A stretch of DNA of 64,000 bases from contig CAJSYZ010000005.1 of assembly GCA_910574455.1 (NCBI GenBank), positions 5,890,001-5,954,000 of the forward strand, in the 5' to 3' direction. Source of the DNA: Trichaptum fuscoviolaceum (Eukaryota > Basidiomycota > Agaricomycetes > Hymenochaetales > Trichaptaceae). Both the position numbers and the translations under genes were made by a program. The notes under the pieces were generated by a model. It worked only from the letters and a program-made list of their open reading frames with translations, did no database searches and was not told where the DNA came from. Below, in pieces: positions 31,197 through 43,172 of this stretch. Positions within the stretch are counted from its first letter, which is position 1, and the number at the start of each line of letters is the position of its first letter.

Positions 31197-34100
31197 CTAG
31201 TTCGGCCTGGAACGGGTCTTTCCCTGATTGGGGGGTTGAGAGGCACCGGGGAACATCAGATCGTATTGACTGGGTGATTCCAAATCCCCTTCCTGTCCAG
31301 GCATATACGAACCTTGCGCCGCGTTAACTCCTGGGATGCCATGCGACTCGAGTGCGCCTTGCCCACCGTATGGAGAGGGCTGCTGGGAGGGCTGCCACCT
31401 GGCAGGTGAGAGCCCAGTCATGAGAGACCGGGGATCATTTCTTAATCCACTTGAGGTTGCTTCCGACCCTCCAAGAGACGAAGCAGAACTGGACCCCTGG
31501 CCAGAGGATCTCGGAAGGTAATGGGATGGCAAATTGATTCCCGTGCCTGGCCTAGACATATCAAGCATCTGTGGTAAAGCTGATGGCGCTCCGCTTAATG
31601 TATTCAAGTGTGTGGGCAGGCCAGGATGTCCGGAGGCAAAAGACAATGCCTGACGTTTCGATGACTGTCCTGAAGACCCGGGTATTTCAATTCTACTTGG
31701 CATTCCTCGACGTTTCAGCGGGCCAGAAAGAGGATCCATAGTCGATGAACTTTCGTCAAGCTTGGCTTTGGCGTTAACAAGCAAGCGCCATTTGCCCGTA
31801 GAGCCAGGCCAGATGTCCTGATGGTTGCGAAAGTCAGCATGGATTTATAAGTGTCCATTATAAGACCGACCTCGAGCTCCTTCATATAGAGTACAATCTC
31901 CTCAAACTTCGCCGCATTATAAGAAGCTGATAGCTTGTGAGAAAAACGGACAAGAAATAGTTCACGACACTTACGATACGCTAAAAAGGATGCCCTAAAA
32001 TGATTTGAGATGCATTAATAAATAGTTATCGAGAGAGAAGTTGAAAATATGTGAGCATACCCAGCTGCCATGAGTATCGAAGGGATGAAAGGTGAGGTCG
32101 CTCTAAAGCCGTAGGCTCTCCGGAATATAGCAGCTACAAACATTAATGAGAATACAGATTGAGAGTCACATTCCAACCAGAAGGCAGAGTGATTCAATTC
32201 TATGAAATCTATACGTACTGATTTGCAAGATCTGATCTGGAGCAGTACGGAGCATCTCGAGAGTTGCCTGGCCGGTGGTACCGACATGCTGCCTTAGGTT
32301 TGAGACCCGATCTTCCATTTTGGCCCTAAACATAACAAATTTAAGCTTTCGTTCAGATTCGATGTTCCTGTTACATCCACACTAACCACAGATCGCGATC
32401 CACGTATCTATGGGGAAGCACAGGAGTGTGAGTGATCCTGATCCGGAGATTAAAGCTTAGAAGTTAACTAACAAACTTCTGTTATTCAGTATGACAGCCG
32501 ACCAATAGGAGAGATGCATCGTCAACACCTGTGCTCTGGGTGTCGGGCTTCCTGGATAGATGTCGCATCGCAGGTCTTCCCGAAGTTTTTCTCGCCATTC
32601 AAGTAATCTGATCTGGAAATCATTCCGGTGGGTATCTTCGCTTCCAGCGCCTTTTTCTGAATACAGTTCTTCCAGAATATCTCCGATGATGAACGCTACA
32701 ATATACTTGTCAGAATATCCCGAATATCAAATATCCCGAAGAATGAGGGCACAATTGTATACAGACATAAAGAGGTGAGCTCCCCAAGAAACGCCGTAAG
32801 ATGTTCGGGTTCCAGTTGTCGTGACTCTACTTCCGCCTTCGCGAACGTCAGTAAATAGAACCGTAAATTAAAGAATAAGCTTACCATTGGTGGGCGTTGA
32901 CTAGCCAAGCGGGGAAAATCTATGTCCGCGTCAGCCGCTGATGCAGCAGGTCGGAAACCTGTCCCATGAAAAGCCTAAGATCAGTTATATTCATCCATAT
33001 AAACGACATTCAACCAACCCAGTGAGGAGGCAAGAGGTCTTTGGGAAATGATTAAGCTATGGATTCGTTTGCGAAATTGTCATGTTCAAGACTTACTTGT
33101 CAATTATGACGCACGACCACCAAGTGTTATTGTATTCTTCCTCTTGGACAACCGTCAGGCTTCCAGGAGCGGCTCTACGGTTGATTCCGAGGACTTTTGC
33201 CTGGAGAACTCACTTAGTCTAGACGACCTGTAATCACCGTTTCGAGCGCACAACATACCATGTGAACGGCCATTCCTAGACAATTATAAGCGATAAGCAC
33301 CGAGTCTTTGAAGAGACAAACGCACTCACCCAAATAGACCCAAGCTTGCTCGAACGTTCCTGTATTCGATTAAGAATGACTTATACTTGTTGAATCAAAA
33401 TGCATGAGTACCTGATGCAACTTCGTAGTACGCAAGCAAAATCAGTGCCTGGCAAGCAGTGACTGAAGGCGCCTGTACTCCTACTATAGGCGTCAGGCAC
33501 AGATGAGAAAAAGAAATTGCAGAGACAGACCTAGTAGCTGCTTTGCTGAACTGAAATACATCCCACCGGCTTCCCGGGTCTTTGCATGATCCGCATAAAG
33601 GCTGGCGGCTGCGTACATGCTAAGCATAAGAAACTCGTTCTGAGCCTTTCGAGTGGCATTGAAGGGTGGAGCGCTGAATGTCGCCATCTTCACCATTGGC
33701 AGTAGCGGATGGATATGATTGAAATAGAGGTCGAGCAGATGCTTTTGGACCTCGGGCCAGATGCTTTCCGAACCAATGAGGTCAGCTGGCGAGTTCGGGT
33801 GCAGATTAAGCCGATCCGGAACTTGCCAGTCCCTGAAAATGTAAATCCATGTGGTAAGCGACCTGAACCTGCCAATCTGAGCCTTTGCTTACCGAACGGT
33901 GCTGGATTGACCGATGATGCCGCTGTTGACAACCAAGTTCAAGAAGCTGAGTTCGCTGCTGCCCTGGTTCGATTCTGGCGTAGCATCCACTGACGTACGG
34001 TACGCGTCACGTGAAAAATGCGCCTGACGAGCGATTACCTCATCATGACCGCCGAAATCTCCACTGGTACCCGCCCAGGCCGCTCGGGCAGTCTCCGACT

Positions 34101-34971
34101 GTTTCTTCTAGCTCAACTAGCGACGAACGGACACAATAATACATGACGTACCGAATGACCAAGGTTATTGATTAGGATGTTCTGCCAGTTTGGGGGGACG
34201 TTGTGGTCATCTTTGGGGGCGCGATGAAAAAGATGACGCGAAATAATGAAAATAAATGCTTACCTTGACTTAGAGACATCAGCTCGCGTTCTGTACGAGG
34301 CTCGCGCACTGCACGGGGTGTCCCAGAGCCCGTGTGCCTCACACGGGTAGACATAGACGACGTAGGCGACTCATTCGCAGCCTCTTCAGCAGTCCAGGTC
34401 GCAGGAGCGCCATACGGGCCGTTGTGGACACGATCCAGTACGTCATATGCGAGGTGATCCTTGTTGAGGTTCGTGACGACGGTCTTAGCACTGGCGTCTT
34501 CGGATGCGACAATCGCCCCCAGGACAGTTTCGACGAGCTTCAGACGATGTTCTATAGCCTGTATGTAGCCTTTTGGGGGACCTCGTTTGAAGTTTGGGTC
34601 TGGGAATCGAACATGAGAGCAAGCAAGGCGCTACAAAGACAGGTAGGTACCTTCGAATGTGCATTCTGCAGAACGAGTCATGGGAAAAGAGAAGTTGAAA
34701 CGCTGGAGGAACACAGATAAGGGGGGAAGCGACTCACCTATGCCAGCAGCCTTACAACCTTCACAAGACTCGGACTCCAGGGTCCTTATACACTTGTTCC
34801 TGTACTTTCGACACCGGTCACAGGCTGAGGGTAGGATAAGAGACAGGAAGGGATGGGGCACACCCAAAGGGCCTGACTAAATGGGACGAGATACATACCT
34901 CTACCGCTCCGTTTTGTTGGCAGTTTAGCATTTGATTTCTCACCAGTCGGGGAGGCGGACGCGTATTCCAT
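31197..34971 (-). CDS. Zn2Cys6 fungal transcription factor B (tandem paralogue)
   Basis: Second binuclear zinc-cluster regulator, in the same orientation as regulator A. The start at 34971 gives MEYASASPTGEKSNAKLPTK. The cluster begins CDRCRKYRNKC and, after splicing out an intron near 34680-34735, keeps the same C-x2-C-x6-C-x8-C-x2-C-x6-C spacing as paralogue A. The linker PNFKRGPPKGYIQAIEHRL is nearly identical to A, and the middle region has the matching pattern near 33660-33730 followed by an AAASLYADHAKTREAGGMYF segment (A has ATASLYYGERKSELFNGAGN). The last exon (31197-31784) is Ser/Pro/Gly-rich and divergent from A. Shared gene structure indicates tandem duplication. Exons between 31800 and 33400 are small and their exact limits are uncertain. 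Confidence 0.78.
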
Positions 34972-36842
34972 GCTAGTCGTGTCGGGTAGTGGGAACAGAG
35001 AAAGGGACGGGATCAACTTGGGTGCGGCTCGCTTTTTCTCTTGACCGTTCAAATAGCGTAAACGAGGTGGTGCAAGAATGACATTCCCACTGAGAGGCAG
35101 GTGTTTGTGCTTCCGTAGCCCTCAGCTACGATTCTGTCCCGGCCGCAGTCGTGGGGTCGGTCGACTCTAGATGGGTACAGTCATCTGGACCGCCGATTTG
35201 TGGTTTGGGTTTGAAAACAGGCGAAGGACAGTCAGCTTCTCAAAGGGTCACAGACGAGGAATTGCATTCGGATCTCACCATGAATCATCTATTCATGCTA
35301 ACACGGGCTCCTGAAGCGTTGTCTTTTGCTGCTGGTGCACTGAAGGGGGAAAGAGAACACCTCACCCAGGTGGCATTGTCGACTCCTTTCTTCGACCGCT
35401 CACATTTTACCCGGGGGACCGGGCCAAGTCTAGTAGTCAGTGCAGCTCGTAGACATCTGGAATATCTTTGAGTCTCAGGTCCATCACGAGCACGAAAATA
35501 TCCTTGAAGCGAGAATAAAGTTTTATATTTTTCTAGCTCATTCTTTACTCCGTCTTTGCAGCACTCCATGTCGCCGTGATCACGAAACGGTCCTTTGAGG
35601 CAACATATGCGCTGTGCTTCGTTGATGTCGAAGGTCTTCGCCAGCAATTGTGAGCCGCCTGGCCCATCGATACACGCAGCAGCGAAGCCACTGTCCATAG
35701 CCCTCGAAGCCGAAGAAGGGTGCCCACCACAGGTGTGTTATCGGCAAGCGCCTCCAGGTGAGAATGAGCCTGTCAGACTGCATTGCAATTGGTCTCCCGC
35801 GGACCACGCCCCCGGTTGATGACATGACAAGAAAATGCCCGTTGCATCTTTACTCCGCCCTCTCCCCATCGTTTCCTCCGCATTCGCCAGGCAATTGGTC
35901 ATAAATCCTTAACGGGAAGAGCCTCGCGGTATCCCAGCGGTGCGTTTCGACGAGCCAATCGATTTCTAGCAGGTCCAGGTCAAATGTGAGACCATTCTCA
36001 TTGCGTTCCTTCTGAAGAAAGAAAATAGGACGCCGGGGATGCACTAACAAGGGCAAGTCGTTATCGGATGAAATCATGAGCAGCAAGGGTGTGCGATTCC
36101 ATCGAACGCGTGCTGATGTTTGGCCATATCGCTATACATTTCACGCTTATGAGCGGGTTAAAGTCACTCCGGGGATGCAGGAACGTACACGAATATTCCG
36201 AAAAGCAGCTGTACAATGGCAACCTGGACCATGCAGCCATCGGACATCAAGATTCAGGGTGGTTCCTGAAGAATGCTGCAAGGGCATGTTTTTGTTCAGA
36301 CCCCTCGGTCGGAGTTGCATTGCTTCCAGGTCGACTATCACCAGTGTTGACCCAGGTCAGTCACTTGACCCCTCCCCTATCCTGTCGTTCTCCTGCCTTT
36401 TTCCTCCCTCCAGACGACGGACTTTAGGGCTGCCGTAAAAACTCCCTTGGGGGGAGACAGCGCAATGCGGCGTCAGAGGTACCAGGAGCAGAGCAATCCC
36501 CTTTTGTATGACGTCCAACACGAGAGGGACGATGATAATCAGATGTCCGGAGCTCGAGTTAGGACAAGGGAAGTCCACCTTTTGAGGCACATTGGTGTTA
36601 AGAACAGGTCAAAAGACGAAGAAAACGGAGTTCGCTATCTGGTGCGCATCCCAAAGCCAATGCGTTCTTTTATACCTGATTCGGTGATACTCAGGCATAC
36701 GTGCCGATATACTCCGACTCGGCAGGACCCATTCGTGGGGCTCGGGCTTAGCATGCCGTGAAGCCGAGGCTTTATATCCCCGGTAAGTCCCGAGCAGATC
36801 TTTGTGAACTATACCACTTCTTTTCTCCAGGTAAGGTTTTTG
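34972..36842. other. 1.9-kb stretch with no assignable gene
   Basis: Overlapping frames of 60-137 codons exist on both strands (for example minus 35285-35698 and 35850-36086; plus 36089-36427 and 36447-36761). None was recognised and none chains into one protein by obvious splice sites. A TATAAAAG box on the minus strand at about 36667-36674 hints at a minus-strand transcript across the region. It could be a decayed gene or a fast-evolving one. Confidence 0.4.
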
Positions 36843-37959
36843 ATGTCAAGCATAGCCAGCACTCGTGCCCTGCTTCGCCAGCACTCATGGCGCGCAACAG
36901 CGTCAAACGGCATACTCTGCAAGGTTATTCCCCCCGCGCCCACCCGAATGCTATTTATCGCACGGCCCTCTGCTTCAACAGCACTCTCTGGTGCAGGCAA
37001 CGCGAGCCAGTGTCGGTTTTATGCCTCCAAGGTGAAAGGAAAGCAGAAGGACAGGGCAAAGGAGGGCAAAACGAAGACGAAGGGGACGAATGGCGATGAG
37101 CACGACGCGGACGACGCAGGTGGGCGGGGAAAGCGCGCAAAAGGCGGTATCGACACGGCTCGGCTCGTCTCGGGCTCACAACGCGTGCTGGGCGGCGAGG
37201 ACCAGGCTGAATATGAGCGCACGGAGGAACGCATGGGTGTTGCCATCGATTGGTTTCGGAGGGAGGTGGCAGGCATGGAGGCGCGAGGTGCGGGGCGTGT
37301 CACGCCAGACGTGCTCAAGCCCGTCCGCGTGACGTTGCCTGGGGCGTCCGACACAACACCTGTCTCGCTGCAGGAGATTGCGACGGTCGGTGTGAGGGAT
37401 GGGACCACGCTGGTGGTGACGGCGTTTGAAGACAGTGTGAGTTAACGGTCTGAAGAGTCGGCCATATCAGTATCATCGTCGCTTCATTTGTACTCATCTT
37501 TAGACGGAAATTCAAATTATCAGAACCTCAGACATATTGAAAGGGCGATTTATGCCGCCCAGATACCCCACGTCGTCCCGCAGAAGGTCGACAACCGTAC
37601 ATTGAAGATACCACTCCCGAAGTGCGTTGTTCGGACGTTAGATTTCGCTTCTGAACCCTGATTTCTGGCTGATTGTTAGACCGACGGTGGACGCCCGTAC
37701 CGAGCTCGTGAAGTCGGCTGCAAAGATCGCGGAGGAAACCCGAGTGCAGCTCCGTCGTCACGAACAAGGTGGGGTGAAGAAGATGAAGTACGACAAGCAC
37801 TCAGTGGAGAGTGAGCAAGTGAGTGGTGAGGTGCCCAATTTCGGTCATAACTGATGTAATGTCTCCTGTCACGCAAAGTTCCACGACTTACTTCAGAGGC
37901 ACATTAAGGACGTCGACAAGATTCTAGCCGACATGAAGAAGAACTTAAATGTGAAGTGA
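36843..37959 (+). CDS. Mitochondrial ribosome recycling factor
   Basis: RRF splits mitochondrial ribosomes after termination, working with elongation factor G2. The ATG at 36843 opens MSSIASTRALLRQHSWRATA, an Arg/Ser-rich transit peptide without acidic residues; the next ATG is internal. After a basic linker (KGKQKDRAKEGKTKTKG) the RRF domain begins: TPDVLKPVRVTLPGASDTTP, then SLQEIATVGVRDGTTLVVTA, then PHVVPQKVDNRTLKIPLPK and PTVDARTELVKSAAKIAEET, and ending FHDLLQRHIKDVDKILADM. These match domain I/II strands and the long helical bundle. Introns lie at about 37438-37522 (ends ATTATCAG), about 37620-37679 and about 37820-37880, all restoring frame. Stop TGA 37957-37959. Length about 280 residues suits a mitochondrial form. 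Confidence 0.9.
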
Positions 37960-38172
37960 TCTGATCATATTTGCAAAGTCCGGTAGTAAAAGTGGTTCAA
38001 TACAACACATTTTGGTCCTAATAATAAAGGCAATCAATGTCCTCGTTGTCCTGGAAATGCAGGTGAGCAGAATGGATGAGTATATAAGGGAACGTAGGTA
38101 TAAAGGGTACTGAACAAATGCGAACGCGTGAAAGAAGAGGGAAGTGTAAAAATGTTCAAATACATAAGATTC

Positions 38173-39924
38173 TCATTCGCCTGCCGTGTGAATATGATTG
38201 TAGTTCGATGGGCCAGCAGCTGCATCTGGGGCTCGGTAAGGCGGAGGGATCTCTTGCACTGCACCCGCGTCTTCATGTTGTATGACAATGCTCGGTTCGA
38301 CATTCCACTCCGGCGGCACGCCCGGCGGGAGACGATATTGGCTTGGACTCTTTGACCCGGAGCCCGAAGGGGTTGAAGCGTCAGGCTGAGGTAGCACTGG
38401 GTTGTACCCTACGCGCGCAGCAACGGAGCTGGAGACGGAGTCATTCGCAGAACTCGCCGGCCTTGGGCTTGACTGTCCCTGTCTGAACCCAGCAACGAGC
38501 AACGCCGACGCCGATCCGGCAGATGAGGACGAAGTTTCCAGTGCGTGGAGGCGGGCGAGCTTAGAGCTCAATGAGGGGGCCTGTGGAGGCGGATCATAGT
38601 ATGACGCGGCCCCTGCGTCGGAGTAGCCGGCAGGAATGCTGGTAGACACTGGGTTGTACCACGCATCGGGCACAAACGCGGGCTCGGCCCTTAAGCTCTC
38701 GAGTGCCCGGCGAGAACGCCATCTCCAAAAACAAAATGCTAGGAGCACCAGAAGGCCGGTGCCGCAGACCGATGCGACGACTGCGACGATGATTGCCGTG
38801 TGATTGGAGTTTTCAGCGCCGGTAGAGGAGCTGGAGGAAGTTTGCGTCGCGGTCGGGGACGTGAGCGGGAGTGATGACGATGAGGTTCCGTCGGAAGACG
38901 AGACGGAACCAACACAAGAAAACTTTGTGCTCGCGACGCTGGTATAGAGATCGGAGGACATGCCCCATATGCCTTTCGCATCGCTCACAGCCACTATGAA
39001 TCGAAGCTGCTAGTCAGGAACTCAAATACGCAAATCCTAACCACAAAGAATGGGATTGAAAAAATAAACACCACGTACCAATTAGGTGACCATTCGTATC
39101 TGCGTGGTTTGTGTATGTGAACTGGTCATCGTTCGTGCCCAGCGTCACATTGCTGACCACGGGGGAGTTTGCAATGGCGATGGAAACAGTGTAGGGCTTT
39201 TGGCCGCTCCCGGTGATTTGGAAGCCCATGGGCTCGCACGTCTGCACCGAGTCAGATACGTTTGCGGACAGTGCGAAGCTTTCTGATGGAGTGGCCGGAA
39301 GGCAATTAGCGTTACTCCCTGGAGCGACCAAGTCGTGTTGAATTCAGCGGACGAAGCAGAGTCAACTGAGATCAACGCACCGCTTGCAACCGTGTAGATT
39401 GGAGGATCGACACCGCCGTCACTCCCTGCCGAATCCATGACGGTCAGCAGCAATGACGATCCTATGTGATACACAACGATGAATCGTACGACCACGCTCC
39501 AGTAAATCGCACTCACCTGAGGCCATATTGACTGTCCATGTCAGATTGTTCGGGTCTGACCCAAGCAGACTTGTTGTGGGATGCCCACTCGCCTTGAACG
39601 CAGAAATGTAATACGGCGGGACGCCCAGCGCTCCGGCACTATTCGACGAGTTGATCAATTTTAACGTGTATGTCTGGCATTGCGTAAGGACAGGAGAAGA
39701 AACAGCAAGAGTCTGCCAAAGGTCGGTTGAAATCGATTGTGGATTCGCTTCATTAGAACGCTCTAACAAGTGGTCAAGAGGGAAAGGGGACGCACGTTGT
39801 TGACGAACTCCCACTGAAAGGCTGCTTGTGCGCAACAAGTTGTAGGCAGCAGCAGCACGCTCAGGCTAAAGACCAGCACAGACCGCCGCCAAGGTGTCCT
39901 CAATTTTATCCCTGGGTCTATCAT
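38173..39924 (-). CDS. Secreted-domain single-pass membrane protein (basidiomycete hypothetical family)
   Basis: Function unknown. The ATG at 39924 gives a signal peptide ending near LLLPTTCCAQA. The extracellular region has FQWEFVNN and later LTQCQTYTLKLINS, then GVPPYYISAFKASG and DPNNLTWTVNMASG, two repeats of a pattern seen in fungal surface proteins with conserved Pro-Pro-Tyr-Tyr and Cys residues. A frame change near 39320 is removed by a 62-nt intron (donor GTGCGT, acceptor CTCCAG, about 39319-39380), giving YTVASGSNANCLPATP. A Ser/Thr-rich stalk precedes one membrane helix (TAIIVAVVASVCGTGLLVLL) followed by a basic FWRWRSRR stop-transfer. The cytoplasmic tail is Ser/Pro-rich with PPPYR near the end. 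The layout resembles Mid2-like wall sensors; that comparison is inference only. Confidence 0.65.
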
Positions 39925-41856
39925 CGATATCGTGGCACCTACACGGAGGCTACACCTGCAATCTCCGCAAAATCATACAACAACTATCGTGCACTCTTGA
40001 GTATGCCTCTTGGTCGTGCTCGACGATGTCTTCACCTGTCGAGGCAAGGACCGTCGTAGAGGCTGCAAAAGCTCTCGTGAGTGTGTATTCTACGACACGA
40101 CCCGTTGTTGCCACCGCCCATATTCCTTGCCGAACAAATTGAATGGGACTCGGATGTCGTCGAAGGCTGTGCCTCCGAGTCGCATACTAAGTATGTACTT
40201 CTCATTATTTTTCTCAGAAGTGGGTGAGCTTGTTGCCTCACAGGATTTGAAACATGCAATAGAACATGCATTTTGCGTTTTCATTCTAATGTTGTACGAA
40301 GACAACGGCGCAAGTCTCGGAACATCTTACTTATTTTTAGTAGAGCATCCATACTAGTAGTACTAGTGGTATATTGAAGAAAAAAGCTATTATCTTACTA
40401 TTTGCTCCTATTTATTACTACAAAGTGGTTTCTCTAGAAATCTATTTATTACTTTAGCCCTCAGGACACCGTTGGTCCTCGGCTGCAGCGTGCGTCGCCT
40501 GCGCTCGTACAACGGTGCCTGCAGTGGGCTGAATTCCTTATGCCAGCTGTAGTGCCACCCTTTCCATCAACCAAGAAATATTGTTACACTTGAGATTCGT
40601 AAGCTCGTTCTTGTGCTCCCGAACGCTACCGTCTGTTGACAGATCCAGAAGGAAAGGCTTCCGCGAAAGAAGCTATAATGAAAAGTTGGGCCGGCAGGTT
40701 CTTGTGCCAGTGGGAAAAGTAGCCCTAGAGCTCGGTGAAAAGGTCCTTGCTTTAGAGCAACTTGGGCTACCGAGAGGGCGACGAGTCAAGCGCACAGCCG
40801 AGGAAGACGCAGCCTCTGACGAGGATCAACCTCAGCGGGCCCACAAAGGAGGCTACTCCGACCGAGGCCGTTCAAAGGAACTTGTACCCGGGCAAACAAA
40901 TTATGCAACAATGCACTTACCTGTTCCCCACTTGTCCTCCAAATGATAAATCCACATGTTACACGACGATTGGGCAACCGAGCAAAAGACAGCGAATTAT
41001 GAGCGGGCGCAAACTCTTTTCGGGTGGAACGAACAGCGCCTCGTCCAACGCAAGCAAATGGTAGCCGAAAATGTAATGTGCGAGCGGGTGCAACGGCTTA
41101 GTGAAGTTTTGTTGCGTCGACACTGTCTTGAGGCTCCGTCGAAGTCATCCTTGTCAATGTTGACTCGGAAGAAACGTAACACGTGACCTCAGGCTGCGTA
41201 TTTGTGATCAATACAACTAATGAGGAAGGTCTCCATAATTTTAGTCATTCACGCAAAAGTCTGACCAACAATTTTCATTGTATATTCAGTCCGTTGAATG
41301 GTTCAAGAAATACGTTCCTGGCGACTCGGACAGGGTCCACATGTATGGGTTGCCGATTTACCAACTGCAAGATCTGACTCTATACAGTCAGTAAAATGTT
41401 TCGAAGAGCATACCGCCTCACTGTTTGCTCAGTCCAAAAGCCTACCAGCCCTGTAGATGTTCTTACAAGCCTTGCCTTTGCCACGACCAAACGAAGAGAC
41501 AGCAACCGCGGCGAGGCTGCAACTGCCACTAGCACTGCCGTTTCAAGTCAGCAACCACCGCCGATCCCGAAGCTCTCGGCCTTTTCCGACCTCAGGCTAT
41601 GAGTTACTATCCGCTATGCCGCTGAGAGCAATTGCGAATTGCGGAATCTTGAACTTTCAATCTTGTGAGCGAATGAATAGATATGGGTGAGTAAGTTTGT
41701 CAGCTATCACTTTTCTTACCTATCGCCTTACAGAGATGCACTGTTCGTATTGTTCAGCAGGCACACTATACCCAAGCAAGCAAACCTGAGGGAGCCGATA
41801 CTTAAGAGGCGTAAGTTCAAGTCTAACAGCCTGAAACAAGACGATTGCTGTGCCCA
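39925..41856. other. 1.9-kb region upstream of Old Yellow Enzyme 1
   Basis: Contains one possible coding fragment (40581-41186) and otherwise no supported gene. The final 170 bp before the Old Yellow Enzyme ATG share short blocks (an ATAGATA..TGAGTAAGT word and a GATACTTAAG word) with the upstream region of the second Old Yellow Enzyme, so the duplication included the leader. Confidence 0.45.
40581..41186 (+). CDS. Possible hypothetical protein or gene fragment
   Basis: Two consecutive plus-strand frames in the same phase (40581-40946 and 40956-41186), separated by only a stop region, together encode a highly charged sequence including KGFRERSYNEKLGRQVLVPV, then ELGEKVLALEQLGLPRGRR, and LFGWNEQRLVQRKQMVAENV. 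No domain recognised. The charge distribution looks more like protein than the reverse-strand frames, but no clear start or splice signals were found. It may be a degraded gene. Confidence 0.25.
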
Positions 41857-43172
41857 ATGACGACCCTCACTCCGAAGCTCTTCCAACCGATTCGCGTTGG
41901 CAGTGTTACACTTGCCCATCGCGTGGTCCTTGCACCCCTTACTCGTCGACGAGCATCAGACGCTCATGTCCCGACAGACATAATGGTCGACTACTACGCG
42001 CAGCGTGCCTCTGTTCCTGGCACCTTACTTATCTCGGAGGGGACAGTCATAGCAGCGCGAGCAGGGGGGTTAAACAATGTTCCTGGGATTTGGTCTTCTG
42101 AACAAATAGAAGAGTGGAAGAAGGTCGCTAAAGCAGTTCATGCTCGAGGAAGTCACATTTTCATGCAGATCTGGGCGCTTGGACGTGCTGGGGATCCGGA
42201 TATCATCGCTTCTCCGGATAGTGTTTCGAACCCTGGTGGTCCGTATCCATATATCTCTGCCTCAGACGTCCAGCACGCGAATAAGCCAGTACCCCCCCGC
42301 GCTCTGTCCGATGCGGAGGTGAAGGAGTATATCGAGTTGTTTGGGCAGGCGGCGAAAAATGCAGTGTTTGGTGCAGGATTCGATGGAGTAGAAATTCATG
42401 GTGCAAATGGATACCTGATCGACCAGTTTCTTCAGGATGTTACTAACAAACGCACGGACGAATGGGGTGGAAGTATTGAGAAGAGGTCTCGATTCCCCTT
42501 AGAAGTCATCAAGAGCGTCGTGAATGCCGTAGGAGAGGAAAGAACGGGTATTCGAATGAGTCCGTTCAGCTACTTCCAGGGTGAGTACCTTTTCTGTCTT
42601 ACACGATACGTCGTCTAAATATGGCCTAGATATGCGCATGGATGATCCATTTCCAACCTATGCGTACTTTGTCGCACAGATTCGACAGCTTTACCCTCGG
42701 TTTGCGTACATCCATGTCATAGAGCCTCGCGTTTCCGGCCAAGACGATCGAGAGGCAGGCCCGGGCGAATCAAATGACTTTCTTCGTGCTATTTGGAACG
42801 TCCCTGGCAGCAGGGAGAATGGCTCGGTCTATATCAGCGCTGGTGGGTATACCCGACCACTGGCACTGAAGTTCGCAGAGGAGAAGGGCGATCTTACTGC
42901 CTTCGGCCGACGTTTCATCCCGAACGTGAGTTTTCCTTATGTTCTAGTTATCAGAACCGGGTTCATGAAACTGATTTTATCTTTATGCCGCATGATAGCC
43001 CGACCTTCCTGCTCGCATTGCTAAGGACATACCTTTCACACCTTATGACCGTGCAACGTTCTACACTACTGCATCTGAAGGGTATAATGACTGGGGATTC
43101 GCAGATAAGGATTCAGAGGAAAACTACAAGCATGCGAAATATTCAAACGAGAAAGAGCACAATAGTGTTTAG
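41857..43172 (+). CDS. Old Yellow Enzyme family NADH:flavin oxidoreductase 1
   Basis: An FMN-dependent ene-reductase that reduces activated C=C bonds of enones and oxylipins using NAD(P)H. The ATG at 41857 is preferred over one 12 bp upstream because homologue 2 starts at the equivalent place. Motifs: KLFQPIRVG and VLAPLTRRRA (flavin-contacting Thr), YYAQRASVPGTLLISEGT, GGPYPYISASDVQ, the catalytic HGANGYLIDQFLQD (His-x-x-Asn plus Tyr), then RTDEWGGSIEKRSRFPLEV. Two introns: one after the codons for FSYFQ (GTGAGT to GGCCTAG), one after RFIPN. The last exon gives PDLPARIAKDIPFTPYDRAT and ends at TAG 43170-43172. About 370 residues is standard. A paralogue with the same intron positions is at 55364-56721. 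Confidence 0.9.

Noticed and set aside
33950..33985. GGTTCGATTC word resembling a tRNA B box
   Set aside because: No A box or cloverleaf could be formed upstream, and the site lies within the Zn2Cys6 regulator B gene.
36955..37408. Minus-strand frames opposite the RRF gene
   Set aside because: Antisense shadows of a GC-rich coding exon; the plus strand encodes a clear ribosome recycling factor.
39310..39380. Apparent frameshift in the single-pass membrane protein gene
   Set aside because: A 62-nt intron with a GTGCGT donor and CTCCAG acceptor joins the two frames cleanly and gives a protein matching its family pattern, so no lesion is needed.
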